A stretch of 64,000 bases of DNA, taken from NCBI GenBank assembly GCA_000720375.1, contig JOAA01000020.1:375526-439525 (forward strand), given 5' to 3'. Both the position numbers and the translations under genes were made by a program. How positions within the stretch are numbered: position 1 is the stretch's first letter; each line of letters opens with the position of its first letter. The stretch comes from Rhodococcus rhodnii (GTDB taxonomy: Bacteria; Actinomycetota; Actinomycetes; Mycobacteriales; Pseudonocardiaceae). Under the pieces are notes generated by a model that worked only from the letters and a program-made list of their open reading frames with translations, was not told the DNA's origin and made no database searches. Of this stretch, positions 1 to 11,631 are shown in pieces.

Positions 1-3000
1 GGTCACGTCGACCAGAGGAGCCGCGATGGACAACATCCCACCGGCGCCCGCCAGACCACGAGCGATCACCTGGCTGCGCAACGCCACAACCCGCGCACCA
101 TCGCTCAACGTCAAACCACCGGCCACCACCGCAGCCGCGATCTCACCCTGTGAGTGCCCCAGAACGGCACCGGGCGTCACCCCGAAGGACTCCCACACCG
201 CAGCCAGCGACACCATCACCGCCCACAACACCGGCTGCACAACATCAACCCTGGACAACGCCGCCTCGTCGCCCAGGACGTCCAGCAGCGACCAATCGGT
301 GAACGGTGCCAACGCGGCCGCGCATTCACGCATCCGCTCGGCGAACACAGGCGAGCTCTCCAGCAGGTCCAACGCCATGCCAACCCACTGTGAACCCTGA
401 CCAGGGAACACGAACACCACACGGTTGACCGGCGAGCTCACGCCCTGCACCACACCGGCGGGGCTTTCACCAGCCGCGATCGCGGCCATCAACTCGGCGT
501 GGTCAGGACCCACGACCACCGCGCGGTGATCGAACGCCGAACGCCCAGCCAAACCAGCGGCAACGTCACCAACCGCACGCCCCTGGCCATACACAGCAAC
601 CTGGTCGGCGAACGCGTTCAGGGCGTCCGCGGACTTCGCCGAAATGACCCACGGCACGACCTCACCGGGAGTCGCCGGTGCCGATGGTGTTTCTGGCGCC
701 TGCTCCAGGATCACGTGCGCGTTCGTCCCACTGATGCCGAACGAGGACACACCAGAACGCCTCGGCCGACCAGTTTCGGGCCACTCGACGGCTTCCAGGG
801 CCAGCCGCACCGCCCCAGCGGACCAATCGATGTGCGGGGACGGTTCGCTGACATGCAACGTCGCGGGAATCATCCCGTGCTGCATGGCCAGGACCATCTT
901 CATCACACCGGCAACACCCGCGGCAGCCTGCGTGTGACCCAGGTTCGACTTCACCGAACCCAACCACAACGGCGTCTCGCGGTCCTGACCGTACGTCGCC
1001 TGAAGCGCTTGGGCCTCAATCGGATCGCCGAGAGTCGTACCCGTGCCGTGCGCCTCGACAACGTCCACATCGGAAGGCTCAAGCCCGGCGCTCGCGAGAG
1101 CGGACCGGATCACGCGCTGCTGTGAAGGACCATTCGGTGCCGTCAAACCATTCGACGCGCCATCCTGATTCACCGCTGAACCACGAACCACAGCCAGGAT
1201 GTTCCGGCCGTTGCGCTGAGCATCCGAAAGCCGCTCCAGCACCAACAACCCGACGCCTTCGGCAGACCCAAAACCATCGGCATCAGCCGAGAACGCCTTA
1301 CAACGACCATCCACCGCCAGACCACGCTGACGCGAGAACTCCACGAACATGTCCGGAGACGCCATCACCACAGCGCCACCGGCCAACGCCAAGCCACACT
1401 CACCACGCCGCAACGACTGCACAGCCCAATGCAAGGCCACCAACGACGACGAACACGCCGTGTCGATCGTCACCGCCGGACCCTCCAGCCCCAACGAGTA
1501 CGCCACCCGGCCGGAGGCGACGCTCAGTGAGGTGCCGTTGCCCGTGTAGGCCTCGAGGTCTTCGGGGATACGGTTCAGCCGGGTCGCGTAGTCCTGATAG
1601 GACATCCCGACAAAGACACCTGACGCGCTGCCGGACAACGAGATCGGGTCGATCCCGGCGCGCTCGAACGCCTCCCACGACGTCTCCAGCAACAACCGCT
1701 GCTGCGGGTCCATCGCCAATGCCTCCCGCGGCGAGATCCCGAAGAACTCCGCGTCGAAATCGGCGGCGTCGTAGAGGAATCCGCCGCGGCTGGTGTAGCT
1801 GGTGCCGCTCTGGTTCGGGTCGGACGACGACAGTCCGGCGAGGTCCCAGCCCCGGTCGACCGGGAAGTCCCCGACCCCCTCACGCCCGTCGGCCAGCAGC
1901 TGCCACAACTCCTCGGGCGTGCTGATCCCGCCGGGGAAACGGCAGCTCATCGCCACGATCGCGATCGGCTCGTCCACCGCGGTCGTCGTTGCAGGAGCGG
2001 TGGACGCGGCCTGTTCGCCCAGAAGTTCGCGGCGCAGGTAGGAAACCAGTGCCATCGGCGAAGGGAAGTCGAAGATCAGCGTCGCGGGCAGCCGCAACCC
2101 GGTCACCGAATTCAACCGGTTACGCAACTCCACCGCGGTCACCGAGTCGAACCCGAGGTCCCGGAACGCTTTCCGGTCTTCCACGGCGTCCGCGCCACTG
2201 TGCCCCAGCACAGCCGCGGCCTGTCCACGAACCAGCTCCAGCAGCACGCGGTCACGCTCGTCCGCCGACAGCGAGGCAAGCCGGTCTGCCAGTGACTGGT
2301 CGCCCACAACAGCACTCGCCACCCGCCGAGGTGCACGGACCAGACCGCGCAGCAACCTGGGCAGTGTGTCCGGCTGAGCGCGCAGCGTCGCCCGGTCGAG
2401 CAGCATGGGCAGCAGTACGGGGTCGTTTCCGCCCAATGCCGCGTCGAACAGCGCCAGGCCTTGCTCCGGCGTCATCGGGACCTGTCCCTCGCGGGACAGT
2501 CGCAGCAGGTCCACTTCGGACAGTCGCTCGGTCATACCGACGCCACCGCCCCAGACGCCCCAGGCCAGCGACACCGCGGGCAGGCCTTCGGCAGCGCGTT
2601 CACGGGCAAGCGCGTCAAGGAAAGCGTTGGCGGCGGCGTAGTTGGCGACACCCGCGCCGCCAACCGTGCCAGCGACCGACGAGAACAGCACGAACGCCGT
2701 CAAACCCTTGTCACGGGTCAGCTCGTGCAGGTTGATCGCGCCATCCACCTTCGGCCGCAACGCCGCGGAGAGCCGCTCGGGCGTCAGCGCGCCAACGACA
2801 CCGTCGTCGAGCACTGCCGCGGTGTGCACGACGGCAGTGAGATCCGGGATGTCGGCGATCAGTGCCGCGGCCGCGTCACGATCGGTGATGTCACACGCGA
2901 CAACCGTAACCTGAGCGTCCTGATTGGACAGTTCGGCACGCAGCTCGGCGGCACCGGGAGCGTCAATGCCACGGCGGCTGGCCACCACGAGCTTGCGGAT

Positions 3001-6000
3001 ACCGTGCTTGGCGACCAGGTGGCGCGACACCAGCGCACCTAGCCCGTTGGTACCGCCGACAACCAGCACAGTGCCTTCCGCGCCAAGGGTTTGCGCCGCC
3101 GGAGGGCTGACCTTCGCCAGCTTCGGCAGCAGTACAGTCCCCTCGCGGATGGCGACCTCGGGGTTGCCCGAGGCGATCGCAGCAGGCAGCGCGGTCGCGG
3201 ATGACGGATGGTCGTCCACATCGACGAGCACGAACCGGCCCGGGTTCTCCACCTCGGCGGATCGCACCAGGCCCCAGATCGGCGCCTGAGCCGTGGCCAC
3301 CGGCTCGCCGAACACCGCGTTGCTGGTGAGCACCACCAACTTGGCGTCCGGCCGGCCGTCGGCCAGCCAGCCCTGGACAGCCGCCAAGGCTCGCGCGGCG
3401 GTCTCGTGCACCTGCGTGGTCGCGTCGGTGAACGACACGATCTCGTGGTCCGGCAGATCACTCGCGGACAGGGAACCGGCAGTCCACTCGAGACGGAACA
3501 ACGAGTCCGGCGGCACGTGCCCGGCCTGCTCGACCACGATCGGCCGAGTCACCATGGAATCGACCGAGGCAACCGGCATCCCAGCCGAGTCCACGACCCG
3601 GACCCGCACGGAATCCGGCCCGATGCGAGTGATCCGGGCACGGACCGCGGTCGCGCCAACGGCATGCAAACTGACGCCGGACCAAGCGAACGGCATACGC
3701 GCGGGACCGGTGACCGGCCAGGCGAGTTCGGTGGCCTGCAGTACGGCGTCCAGCAGCACAGGGTGCATGCCGAATCCAGCGGCCTGCGTGTCCTGCGGCA
3801 GCACGGCTTCGGCGAAGACCTCATCACCGCGTGACCACGCGGCGCGCAATCCTTGGAACGCAGGCCCATAAACGCAGTCCTGCGCGGCAAAGCGGTCGTA
3901 CAAGCCATCGACCGGAAGCGGCTCAGCAGCAGGCGGCCATTCGTCGAGACCTTCGCCCTCGGCGGTCGAATGACCGAGCACTCCGGAGGCGTGCCGCGAC
4001 CACGTCCCTTCAGCCGGCCGCGAATGCACCAGCAAGGTCCGCCGCCCGGCTTCGTCGGCATTGCTCACGCTCAGCTGCAGCTCCACAGCAGCGTGCTCGG
4101 GCACGACCAACGGCGCCTCGAGGGTGAGCTCTTCGAGCAGGTCGGCCCCGATCAGGCTGCCGACGTGCAGGGCGAGTTCGACGAACGCCGTGCTCGGCAG
4201 CAGGATGTTGCCCGCGACGGCGTGATCGGCCAGCCATGGGTGGGTTTCGACGGACAGGCTCGCGGTGAACAGCTGTGCGTCGTCGCTCGCCACCCCGACG
4301 ACCGCGCCGAGCATCGGGTGCCCGGCTGGGCTCAAGCCGTGGGCGGCCAGGTCGGCCGGGTTGCTGTTACCCGCGTCGAGCCAGAACCGTTCCCGCTGGA
4401 AGGCGTAGTTGGGCAGCGTGACCTTGCGGCCGGCCGGGAGGTATTCGCTCCAGTCCACCGGCACGCCACGGACGTACGCCTCGCCCAGCGAGGTCAGCAC
4501 GCGGTCCAGCCCGCCGTCGTTACGTCGCAGGGTGCCGAGCGCGGCCGCGTCAGCCCCGGCCGACTCGATCGTGTCCTGGATCGCCGCGGTGAGCACGGGA
4601 TGCGCGCTGATCTCGATGAAGGCGCCGTGACCGGCATCGAGTACGGCACGAACCGATTCGGCGAACCGGACGGTCTGCCGCAGGTTCCGGTACCAGTACG
4701 TGCCGTCCAGTGCCGGTGTGGCCAGCCATGCCTGGTCCACAGTGGAGTAGAACGGGATGCGCGGGGTTCGCGGGTCGATCGGGGCGAGCACATCGCCGAG
4801 GTGTTCTTCCAGCTCGGCCACATGCGCGGAGTGGGAGGCGTAATCCACTGGGACCATTCGCGCGCGGACGCCGTCTTCCTCGCAGGCCTCTTGCATCTCG
4901 GTCAGCGCGTCCGGGTCACCGGAGACCACGACGGCAGCAGGGCCGTTGACCGCAGCGACCGAAAGCCGTTCGCCCCAGCGGGCGAGCCGCTTTTCGACCT
5001 CGGCGATCGGCGCGGCCACGGACATCATCCCGCCGCGGCCCGCCAGGCTCGCCGCGATCGCCTGGCTGCGCAACGCCACTACCCACGCCGCGTCTTCCAG
5101 CGTCAGCGCGCCCGCGACACACGCCGCGGCGATCTCGCCCTGCGAGTGGCCGATGACCGCGGCGGGCTCCACACCGGCCGCGCGCCACACCTCGGCGAGG
5201 GAGACCATGACCGCCCACAGCAGCGGCTGGACGACGTCCACGCGCTGCCAGTGCGGGTCCTGCGCATCCGCTGCCAGCACATCGAAGGGCGACCACTCGA
5301 CGAACTGCTCCAGCGCGGCAACGCATTCCCGCATCCGCTTGGCGAACACCGGCGAGCTGTCGAGCAGGTCCAGCGCCATCCCGGTCCACTGCGAACCCTG
5401 ACCGGGGAACACGAAGACGACCTGGTCGGCGTTCTCCGCCACGGTTCCTGTCGGCGCCGTCGCGGCCGCGATGCCGTCCAGTTCACCAAGAAGCGCGTCG
5501 GTGTCCCGTCCGATCACGACCGCGCGGTGTTCGTACGCCGTCCTGGTGGTGGCGAGCGCGGCACCGATTTCCGCCGCGGTTCCCGGGTGCCATTCAGCCA
5601 CAAAGGACTTCAGCTTGGCCGCCTGAGCCTGCAGTGCGGTAGCCGAACGGGCTGACAGCACCCACGGAACCAAGCCGTCGCCGTCGTTTTCGGGCTCTGG
5701 CTGAGCATCGGCGTCGGGCAGTTCGAGGATCGTGTGCGCGTTGGTCCCGCTCATGCCGAACGAGGAGATCGCCGCACGGCGCGGGCGCCCGGACTCCGGC
5801 CAGTCCGTCGTCGCGGTGACCAGGCGCACCGCACCCGCCGACCAGTTCACGTACTCGGTGGGCTTGTCCACGTGCAGGGTGCGCGGGACGACACCGTGCG
5901 CCATCGCCTGCACCATCTTGATCACGCCGGCCATTCCGGCGGCCGCCTGGGTGTGCCCGATGTTCGACTTGACCGAACCGAGCAGCAGCGGACGTTCCGC

Positions 6001-7374
6001 GTCGCGGTCCCGCCCGTAGGTGGCCAGCAGAGCCTGGGCCTCGATCGGGTCGCCGAGCTTCGTCCCGGTGCCGTGCGCCTCTACGACGTCCACTTCGGAC
6101 GAGTCCAGTCCGGCGGCGGCCAGTGCGTCCCGGATGACACGCTGCTGAGCCGGGCCACTCGGCGCGGTCAGGCCGTTGCTGGCGCCGTCGGAGTTGACCG
6201 CGGAGCCACGCACGATGGCGAGCACCTGGTGGCCGTTGCGCTGCGCGTCGGAAAGCCGCTCCACCAGCACAATACCCGCGCCTTCGCCCCATCCGGTGCC
6301 GTCGGCGGCCGCGGCGAAGGGCTTGCAGCGTCCGTCGACGGCCAGGCCTTGCTGACGGCTGAACGCGACGAACGAAGCCGGGCTGGACATCACCGCCACA
6401 CCACCGGCCAGCGCGAGATCGCACTCGTGGTTCTGCAGTGACTTCACCGCGAGGTGCAGTGCGACCAAAGAGGACGAACACGCGGTGTCCACTGTGACCG
6501 CCGGGCCCCGTAAACCGAACGCGTACGCTACACGGCCGGAGGCGACACTGGCCGCGGTCCCGGTGACCAGGTAGCCCTCCAGGCCGTTCTTGGCATCATG
6601 GGTCCGGGGACCGTATTCGTGGTTCTCCGCACCGACGAACACGCCGACCCGGCTGTCGCGTACCTCGGCCAGGTCGAGCCCGGCGTTCTCGAAGGTCTCC
6701 AGCGAGACCTCAAGCAGCAGCCGCTGCTGTGGGTCCATCGCAAGCGCTTCGCGCGGGTTGATGCCGAAGAACCCCGCGTCGAACTTGTCCACATCAGACA
6801 GGAAACCGCCCTGCCGGGTGGTGCTGACCGCACGCTCCCCGTCGTCCGCGCCGAACAGCGCGTCCAGGTCCCAGCCACGGTCCTCGGGGAACCCGTGGAC
6901 GGCGTCGGTCTCGTTGGCGATCAGCTCCCAGAACTGCTCGGGCGTCTGGGCGCCGCCAGGGAAGCGGCACGCCATCGCGACGATCGCGATCGGATCGTCG
7001 TCCTGTGCCGTGCGCGTGGCCACCGGGCCGGCAGCGGAATCCGTTCGTCCCAGCAGTTCTTCACCGATGTACTCGGCCACTGCCGCCACCGTCGGATGGT
7101 CGAAGGCCAGCGTGACCGGGAGGTCCAGCGCTGTCTCGGTGACCAGCCTGCGGTGCAGGGCCACCGCTGCCATCGAGTCGAACCCGAGATCCAGCAACAC
7201 AGTGCGGGCCCCGATCGACTGCGCGTCGACCGCGTCGAGCACCTCGATGACCTGGTCGCGCACCAACTGGATCAGCAGGTGTCTGCGCTGCGTCGCGGAC
7301 GCCGCCGCCAGCCGGTCGCGCAACGCGGCCGCCCGGACGGAGTTCTCGCCAGCGAAATCATCCGAACTGGCCAT
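1..7374 (-). CDS. Modular type I PKS, ACP-only loading module plus module 1 and start of module 2 (partial)
   Basis: The gene starts at ATG 7374, with GGGGAG about 9 nt upstream, and stays open to the window edge, so the C-terminus is missing. Domains in order (approximate bases): loading ACP 7240-7060 with LGFDSM; KS1 6995-5715 with DTACSSS; AT1 5425-4480 with GHSQGE and YASHS, the methylmalonyl signature; DH 4320-3520 with HxxxGxxxxP and HPVLLDA intact; KR 3080-2520 with GGTNGLG, intact Ser/Tyr and LDD (B-type); ACP 2240-2050; KS2 1965-690; start of AT2 with GHSQGE. There is no room for an ER. No loading AT or KS precedes the first ACP, so a starter must be delivered in trans, most simply by the discrete AT 48 bp upstream. 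Module 1 should give a 2-methyl-2-enoyl thioester on the starter. The KS-AT-DH-KR-ACP order is certain; the starter identity is inferred. Confidence 0.95.
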   Translation of the reverse strand, partial: MASSDDFAGENSVRAAALRDRLAAASATQRRHLLIQLVRDQVIEVLDAVDAQSIGARTVLLDLGFDSMAAVALHRRLVTETALDLPVTLAFDHPTVAAVAEYIGEELLGRTDSAAGPVATRTAQDDDPIAIVAMACRFPGGAQTPEQFWELIANETDAVHGFPEDRGWDLDALFGADDGERAVSTTRQGGFLSDVDKFDAGFFGINPREALAMDPQQRLLLEVSLETFENAGLDLAEVRDSRVGVFVGAENHEYGPRTHDAKNGLEGYLVTGTAASVASGRVAYAFGLRGPAVTVDTACSSSLVALHLAVKSLQNHECDLALAGGVAVMSSPASFVAFSRQQGLAVDGRCKPFAAAADGTGWGEGAGIVLVERLSDAQRNGHQVLAIVRGSAVNSDGASNGLTAPSGPAQQRVIRDALAAAGLDSSEVDVVEAHGTGTKLGDPIEAQALLATYGRDRDAERPLLLGSVKSNIGHTQAAAGMAGVIKMVQAMAHGVVPRTLHVDKPTEYVNWSAGAVRLVTATTDWPESGRPRRAAISSFGMSGTNAHTILELPDADAQPEPENDGDGLVPWVLSARSATALQAQAAKLKSFVAEWHPGTAAEIGAALATTRTAYEHRAVVIGRDTDALLGELDGIAAATAPTGTVAENADQVVFVFPGQGSQWTGMALDLLDSSPVFAKRMRECVAALEQFVEWSPFDVLAADAQDPHWQRVDVVQPLLWAVMVSLAEVWRAAGVEPAAVIGHSQGEIAAACVAGALTLEDAAWVVALRSQAIAASLAGRGGMMSVAAPIAEVEKRLARWGERLSVAAVNGPAAVVVSGDPDALTEMQEACEEDGVRARMVPVDYASHSAHVAELEEHLGDVLAPIDPRTPRIPFYSTVDQAWLATPALDGTYWYRNLRQTVRFAESVRAVLDAGHGAFIEISAHPVLTAAIQDTIESAGADAAALGTLRRNDGGLDRVLTSLGEAYVRGVPVDWSEYLPAGRKVTLPNYAFQRERFWLDAGNSNPADLAAHGLSPAGHPMLGAVVGVASDDAQLFTASLSVETHPWLADHAVAGNILLPSTAFVELALHVGSLIGADLLEELTLEAPLVVPEHAAVELQLSVSNADEAGRRTLLVHSRPAEGTWSRHASGVLGHSTAEGEGLDEWPPAAEPLPVDGLYDRFAAQDCVYGPAFQGLRAAWSRGDEVFAEAVLPQDTQAAGFGMHPVLLDAVLQATELAWPVTGPARMPFAWSGVSLHAVGATAVRARITRIGPDSVRVRVVDSAGMPVASVDSMVTRPIVVEQAGHVPPDSLFRLEWTAGSLSASDLPDHEIVSFTDATTQVHETAARALAAVQGWLADGRPDAKLVVLTSNAVFGEPVATAQAPIWGLVRSAEVENPGRFVLVDVDDHPSSATALPAAIASGNPEVAIREGTVLLPKLAKVSPPAAQTLGAEGTVLVVGGTNGLGALVSRHLVAKHGIRKLVVASRRGIDAPGAAELRAELSNQDAQVTVVACDITDRDAAAALIADIPDLTAVVHTAAVLDDGVVGALTPERLSAALRPKVDGAINLHELTRDKGLTAFVLFSSVAGTVGGAGVANYAAANAFLDALARERAAEGLPAVSLAWGVWGGGVGMTERLSEVDLLRLSREGQVPMTPEQGLALFDAALGGNDPVLLPMLLDRATLRAQPDTLPRLLRGLVRAPRRVASAVVGDQSLADRLASLSADERDRVLLELVRGQAAAVLGHSGADAVEDRKAFRDLGFDSVTAVELRNRLNSVTGLRLPATLIFDFPSPMALVSYLRRELLGEQAASTAPATTTAVDEPIAIVAMSCRFPGGISTPEELWQLLADGREGVGDFPVDRGWDLAGLSSSDPNQSGTSYTSRGGFLYDAADFDAEFFGISPREALAMDPQQRLLLETSWEAFERAGIDPISLSGSASGVFVGMSYQDYATRLNRIPEDLEAYTGNGTSLSVASGRVAYSLGLEGPAVTIDTACSSSLVALHWAVQSLRRGECGLALAGGAVVMASPDMFVEFSRQRGLAVDGRCKAFSADADGFGSAEGVGLLVLERLSDAQRNGRNILAVVRGSAVNQDGASNGLTAPNGPSQQRVIRSALASAGLEPSDVDVVEAHGTGTTLGDPIEAQALQATYGQDRETPLWLGSVKSNLGHTQAAAGVAGVMKMVLAMQHGMIPATLHVSEPSPHIDWSAGAVRLALEAVEWPETGRPRRSGVSSFGISGTNAHVILEQAPETPSAPATPGEVVPWVISAKSADALNAFADQVAVYGQGRAVGDVAAGLAGRSAFDHRAVVVGPDHAELMAAIAAGESPAGVVQGVSSPVNRVVFVFPGQGSQWVGMALDLLESSPVFAERMRECAAALAPFTDWSLLDVLGDEAALSRVDVVQPVLWAVMVSLAAVWESFGVTPGAVLGHSQGEIAAAVVAGGLTLSDGARVVALRSQVIARGLAGAGGMLSIAAPLVDVT

Positions 7375-7422
7375 CGCCAACTACTCCCCACACACCTCGT
7401 CCGTACCCGACTCGCGGCCCGT

Positions 7423-8397
7423 TCAGATCCGCCGGTGACGCAACACGCCCGCCTGGTTCACGGGCGTGACCTCGAAATTGCCCTTGGTGGCCGACAGCCG
7501 GTACCACATCCGGTCCAGCCCGACCATGTACAGCCGCCGCACGCCGAGCCCGGCCAGGGCCGGGGCGGTGGACAGCCAGTTCAGCGGGCGCACGAACCCG
7601 TCAAGGACCATGTCCCGCACGCCGGCACCGGTTGTCACGACCGAGCCGTCCGCATCGGACACGATCGGCACAACGGGATCCACGAACTCCACGTCCGAAA
7701 GGACTTCCTTCGCGATCCGCTCGCGCAGGGGAGCGAAGACACCGCAGTGCGCGGGCGGGCTCATCGCGTAGAGGGCGTACCCGCCGGCCTTCCCGATGTC
7801 CGCGGTGAAGTCCGCCAAGTGCTTTTCCGGCAACGTGATCAGGTAGTGCCCCTGGTCGACCCGCCCGGAGACCTCGTGGAAGATCCCACGCCCGGCCAGA
7901 TCGGCGAGCACCTCGTCCATCCGCTCGGCAGGCACCCGCGTCACCACCTGGGTAACGAGCTCCTGGTGCGCGCCACGGAAGTAGTCCAGTTCGCACTCGC
8001 CGATCCGGGCGACCATCCGGACCGCGGCATCGAACGGCAGGCAGCCCGCGAACGCCGCCGCGATCTGCTCGCCGAAGCTCATCCCCAGGCAGTACTGCGG
8101 CTCGACAGCCAGGTTCTCCTGGGCCCAGTCCGCCAGCGCGAGCGCGTTCACCAGGGAGGCGACCCGCGCGACCGGCGAGGCGTAGTCGTCCGAGCCGCGC
8201 AGCGCCCTGGTCACCGACTGGCCGAGGACGTCGTTGGCCACGGCCAGCCGGTCCCGCGCGTGCGGGCTGAGCACCAGGAATTTCCCGATCTCGGCGAGCT
8301 TGAACGCGTCGAGACCAGGAAAGAAGAACGCCGACGCCTGGCTGTCGTTTCCGGAAACCACGCGCGCCGGATCCACCACGGGAATTGTCCCGGTCAT
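7423..8397 (-). CDS. Discrete FabD-type acyltransferase (starter loading AT)
   Basis: This 324-aa stand-alone acyltransferase of the FabD/AT fold has a strong Shine-Dalgarno (GGAGGAA) before ATG 8397. The nucleophile elbow reads GMSFGEQ, keeping Ser and Gly but with Met in place of the usual His before the Ser. The oxyanion loop near the N-terminus is FFFPG rather than FxGQGSQ. The canonical active-site His motif (HAFH or YASH) is replaced by a PPAHCG segment. These changes argue against ordinary malonyl-CoA use. It is the first gene of the unit that reads into the PKS whose first domain is an unloaded ACP. In guanidinobutyryl-primed and beta-amino-acid-primed PKSs a discrete AT carries the starter to the loading ACP, and I infer that role here. 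A proofreading or trans-extender AT is the alternative. Confidence 0.8.
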   Translation of the reverse strand: MTGTIPVVDPARVVSGNDSQASAFFFPGLDAFKLAEIGKFLVLSPHARDRLAVANDVLGQSVTRALRGSDDYASPVARVASLVNALALADWAQENLAVEPQYCLGMSFGEQIAAAFAGCLPFDAAVRMVARIGECELDYFRGAHQELVTQVVTRVPAERMDEVLADLAGRGIFHEVSGRVDQGHYLITLPEKHLADFTADIGKAGGYALYAMSPPAHCGVFAPLRERIAKEVLSDVEFVDPVVPIVSDADGSVVTTGAGVRDMVLDGFVRPLNWLSTAPALAGLGVRRLYMVGLDRMWYRLSATKGNFEVTPVNQAGVLRHRRI

Positions 8398-8489
8398 GAT
8401 TTCCTCCCCAGCAGACGGAATTCGCCGAAATCAGTGGACACAGAAATAACCGAATACCGCCGCTGGCGAGCATAGGGTGAATGTTCGAC

Positions 8490-8505
8490 GTAGGGACACC
8501 CCTAC
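8490..8505 (-). promoter_or_regulatory. 16-bp palindrome GTAGGGACACCCCTAC upstream of discrete AT
   Basis: The arms GTAGGG and CCCTAC are perfect and separated by 4 bp. The site lies 93 bp upstream of the AT start, between it and the glycosyltransferase gene. It is the most complete copy of the TAGGGG motif found upstream of the other biosynthetic units. In layout it resembles the 16-bp palindrome reported for PimM-type PAS-LuxR activators of polyene clusters (CTVGGGAWWTCCCBAG). Binding by the regulator in this window is inferred. Confidence 0.6.
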
Positions 8506-8516
8506 TCGACCCCGAC

Positions 8517-10028
8517 TCAGGCGATGTGGCGCATCCGCTGCCACAGCTGCGGCCAGTCGGCCACGGGCTGCTCACACACCCACATCGGGACGTCCAGCGC
8601 GAGGTTCTTCAACCCGCCGTACGGGTTGCCGGTCTTGCCGGCCGGACGCACCGAGCCGAAGAAGCGCTGCAGCTCAGTGGGGTCGCCGCCAACGAACAGC
8701 ACGGTCTTCGTGCCGTCGGGCGGTGTGCCGAAGTGCCAGTAACCGCGGTGGGCGCTGTAGACAGTCGGCACGCCGTTCTGCGGGCCGAACTTGTACAACG
8801 CGCCAGCCTGGGCGTAGTCCTCGGTGAGCACGGCCGTGCCGGCGGGCAACTGCTTGTAGGCCTCGCCAACCGAGGCCGAGAACTCCGGCCAGCCCACCGT
8901 CTGCACGGATTCGGCCTGTGCCTGCGGCGACGTGGCCAGCGACTGCACTGGGAAAACGGGCAGCATCAGCGCGACCGCAAGCGCCGCGGACGCCGTCAAC
9001 GCCGGCCAGGCCACCCACGGCACCCACCGGGTCCGCAGTGACGGACCGAGTCCCGCCGCACCCGCGGCCATCAGCAGCGGGAACATGCCCGCCAGGTAGT
9101 CCGCCCGGCCGTTCATCGCGATGAACACGACCAGCAGTCCGATGAACGACCAGCCAAGGAATCGCCACTGCCGCAACTGCTGTGCGGCCAGCAACCGCCA
9201 CAGACCGAACAGCAGCAGCACTGCGGACAGTCCGGCCAGTGACAGCAGCGTCGGCACGTAGCCCACCCGGCCGCCCGTGGCCTCGGCGGCCTGCGCGATC
9301 GCCTCGCTCATCGCCAGCTGCGGCCACCCGTTCGCCGCCTGCCAGATGACCGTCGGCAGCGCGCACACCAGCGCGATCCCCGCGCCGACCCACAGCATCC
9401 GACGACGCAGGATCTCGCGCGGCCCGACGACCGCGGCCGCCACCGCCGTCACCACGAGGAAGAAAACGATCAAGTACTTGGCCTGCAGCGCAACACCGGC
9501 GCTCACACCCAGCAGCACCAACGCCCGGTCGTCGCGGGTACGCACCCACCGGACCAGCAACAGCGTGGCCAAGGCCCAGAAGAACATGTCGAGCGAGTTC
9601 GTCGCCAGCCAGTGGCCGACCAGAAGGGTGATCGGCGCGGTGCCGTATGCGGCCGACGCGATCACCTGTGCGCGTTTGCCGCCACCGAACTCGCGCGCGA
9701 TCGCGGCCGTGACCAGCATTCCCAGCACCACCAGCACAATCGCCGGCAGGCGCAGCACCACCAGCGAGCCGCCGGAGATGAAGTCCAGCGTCCATGCCAG
9801 TACCGGCACGAGCGGCGGCTGGTCGACGTAACCCCAGTCCAGATGCGCTCCGGCGGCCAGGAAGTACAACTCGTCACGGTGGTAGCCGTAGGCCCCACTC
9901 GTGACCAGCAGCGCCAGGCCGACCAGGCCGGCGAGGATCCCGACGGCTCTGCCTGCGAAGGCGGGCCGCGCGTCGTCCACAACCGGTTCGGCCACCGGCG
10001 CCACGTGATCGGGCAGGATTTGTTTCAC
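8517..10028 (-). CDS. GT39/ArnT-type membrane glycosyltransferase
   Basis: This 503-aa polytopic membrane protein has about ten hydrophobic segments. An N-terminal loop contains GYHRDELYFLAAG followed by DWGYVDQPPL, the acidic catalytic loop typical of GT-C/GT39 (PMT, ArnT-like) enzymes, which use polyprenyl-phosphate sugars on the outer face of the membrane. A soluble C-terminal domain follows (about residues 390-503). GTG 10028 is preferred because GGGGGAA sits 7 nt upstream; the longer TTG start has no such site. It lies between a P450 and the starter AT within the polyketide cluster. Some amino-polyol macrolides of the desertomycin type carry a mannose, so glycosylation of the exported polyketide is plausible, but a cell-wall role cannot be excluded. 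Confidence 0.8.
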   Translation of the reverse strand: MKQILPDHVAPVAEPVVDDARPAFAGRAVGILAGLVGLALLVTSGAYGYHRDELYFLAAGAHLDWGYVDQPPLVPVLAWTLDFISGGSLVVLRLPAIVLVVLGMLVTAAIAREFGGGKRAQVIASAAYGTAPITLLVGHWLATNSLDMFFWALATLLLVRWVRTRDDRALVLLGVSAGVALQAKYLIVFFLVVTAVAAAVVGPREILRRRMLWVGAGIALVCALPTVIWQAANGWPQLAMSEAIAQAAEATGGRVGYVPTLLSLAGLSAVLLLFGLWRLLAAQQLRQWRFLGWSFIGLLVVFIAMNGRADYLAGMFPLLMAAGAAGLGPSLRTRWVPWVAWPALTASAALAVALMLPVFPVQSLATSPQAQAESVQTVGWPEFSASVGEAYKQLPAGTAVLTEDYAQAGALYKFGPQNGVPTVYSAHRGYWHFGTPPDGTKTVLFVGGDPTELQRFFGSVRPAGKTGNPYGGLKNLALDVPMWVCEQPVADWPQLWQRMRHIA

Positions 10029-10122
10029 CGCAAATTCCCCCAACTCCCATACAATTCGCAAAGTTCAACGGCTGCCCAGATGAACCGACAGTAACACTGT
10101 TCGGACAGCTTCGTCGGACGCA

Positions 10123-10139
10123 TAGGGGACGAATAGGGG
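10123..10139 (+). promoter_or_regulatory. Two direct TAGGGG boxes, 11 bp apart, upstream of P450
   Basis: TAGGGG occurs at 10123-10128 and 10134-10139, one helical turn apart, on the strand of the P450 gene 94 bp downstream. They lie in the divergent region between the glycosyltransferase and the P450. This is the same hexamer as at the other cluster promoters. Confidence 0.55.
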
Positions 10140-10232
10140 TTATTCGGCGGCCATTTCCGGGCGCATTCTCAGACAATGTGTGGCCCGCGCATGTGCGCGG
10201 GCGGATGCTTCTTGTCCGGGAGGGACGTTTCC

Positions 10233-11498
10233 ATGGTGACGGCGACCAAGAGCAAAGCAGGCGACATCCGGCTTGGCGCCACTCTGTTCGCCGCGCGAGC
10301 GCTGGTCCGGCTCAGCGGGGTACTCGGTGATCCGTTCGCGGATCTGTTGCGCGGACAAGAGAATCCGTATCCCGTGCATGAACGGGTGCGCACCATGGGA
10401 CCTCTGCACCGCAGCAAGCTCGGCCCGTGGGTGACCGCGAGCCATCCGCTGATCAACTCGATCCTGCGCGACAAGCGCTTCGGAATCCGTACCAGCGACG
10501 GGAAACTGCCGTCGGCGCAACTGAAGGACGTGCCGAAGCTGGACGTGTCGTTCCTCGAACTCGACCCGCCGGACCACGGCAGGCTGCGCAGGCTCGTCGC
10601 CCCTTCGTTCGGGCCACGGACCATCGAGCGCTTCCGGCCGGCGATCCAGCGCGCCTGCGACGACCTGCTCGACGAGCTGGACCACCACGACACCTTCGAC
10701 CTGATGGACCAGTTCGCCACCCGGCTGCCACTGGCGGTGGTGGGCGAACTGCTGGGCATCAGCGACGACCGCTGGGACGAATTCCTCCAGCACGGTGCGG
10801 TGATCGGCGCGACCCTTGACGGCGTCAGCTCGGTGAAGTTCGCCAAGCAGCTGCGCGTATCGCTGCACGAGCTCGCCATCATGTTCGGCGAGCTGATCGA
10901 GCAGCGCCGAGCCGACCCTCGCGACGACCTGACCACAGCGCTGGTGCAGGCCAGGGCGGAGGAAAAGCTGACGGCGGACGAACTGCTGAACATCTTCGGC
11001 CTGCTGGCGATCGCGGGATCCGAGACGACGGCGAACCTGATCGGCAACGGAACGCTCGCCCTGCTGCGTCATCCCGAACAGTGGGAGCAACTGCGCGACG
11101 ACCTCGACCTGGCACCGAAAGTCGTCGAAGAGACGCTGCGCTACGAGTCGCCCGTGCAGCAGTCGCAACGAGTTCCGCACGAGGACGTCGAACTGCACGA
11201 CACCAAGATCCCGGCGAACAGCCAAGTGGTCCTGTTGATCGGCGCGGCGAACCGGGATCCCGAGGTGTACAGCGAACCGGACCGCTTCGACATCCACCGG
11301 ACAGACGTGCCGGATCACTTGTCGTTCTCCAGCGGCATCCACTACTGCATCGGCGCGCCACTCGCCCGCCTCGAAGGCGACATCGCGTTCCGGGCACTGG
11401 CGACCCGGATGCCCAAGCTGAAGCTCAGCGGCGACCCCAAGATCCGCCGGTCCCTGGTGATCCGCGGGTTGCGGTCGTTGCCTCTCAGCGCGTCCTGA
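10233..11498 (+). CDS. Cytochrome P450
   Basis: This 421-aa bacterial class I P450 is of normal length. The I-helix oxygen-binding motif is AGSETT (residues near 265), the K-helix ExxR is ETLR, and the heme-binding loop is FSSGIHYCIGAP with the Cys ligand. It has no membrane anchor, so it should be soluble and need ferredoxin and ferredoxin reductase, neither of which is seen in the window. ATG 10233 was chosen because GGGAGGG lies about 9 nt upstream; a longer in-frame start at 10176 lacks a comparable site. It is likely a late tailoring hydroxylase or epoxidase for the polyketide encoded at the left edge. Two TAGGGG boxes precede it. Confidence 0.93.
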   Translation: MVTATKSKAGDIRLGATLFAARALVRLSGVLGDPFADLLRGQENPYPVHERVRTMGPLHRSKLGPWVTASHPLINSILRDKRFGIRTSDGKLPSAQLKDVPKLDVSFLELDPPDHGRLRRLVAPSFGPRTIERFRPAIQRACDDLLDELDHHDTFDLMDQFATRLPLAVVGELLGISDDRWDEFLQHGAVIGATLDGVSSVKFAKQLRVSLHELAIMFGELIEQRRADPRDDLTTALVQARAEEKLTADELLNIFGLLAIAGSETTANLIGNGTLALLRHPEQWEQLRDDLDLAPKVVEETLRYESPVQQSQRVPHEDVELHDTKIPANSQVVLLIGAANRDPEVYSEPDRFDIHRTDVPDHLSFSSGIHYCIGAPLARLEGDIAFRALATRMPKLKLSGDPKIRRSLVIRGLRSLPLSAS

Positions 11499-11564
11499 AC
11501 CCTGTTTGTCAACCAGTGGCCAGCTACTTGGTCGCTGGTCGGAGTGTCCGCTGGGGACAGGAAA

Positions 11565-11616
11565 GGGCTCCTGGCTTTGAAGTTGGTGACCAAGCCAACT
11601 TCAAAGCCAGGAGCCC
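11565..11616. terminator. Long hairpin, 22-bp perfect arms and 8-nt loop
   Basis: The arms 11565-11586 and 11595-11616 are perfectly complementary with loop TGACCAAG. The hairpin lies 67 bp after the P450 stop and before the convergent ABC permease stop. There is no T-tract, as is common for actinomycete terminators. Confidence 0.75.
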
Positions 11617-11631
11617 GATCTGTACATGCCA

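Noticed and set aside
3853..5655. 600-codon plus-strand frame opposite the left PKS
   Set aside because: High-GC antisense frame; its translation is Arg/Gly/His-rich without domains, and the minus strand encodes AT and DH domains here.
6598..8475. 625-codon plus-strand frame
   Set aside because: Antisense to the loading ACP/KS region and the discrete AT, both of which have clear catalytic motifs on the minus strand.
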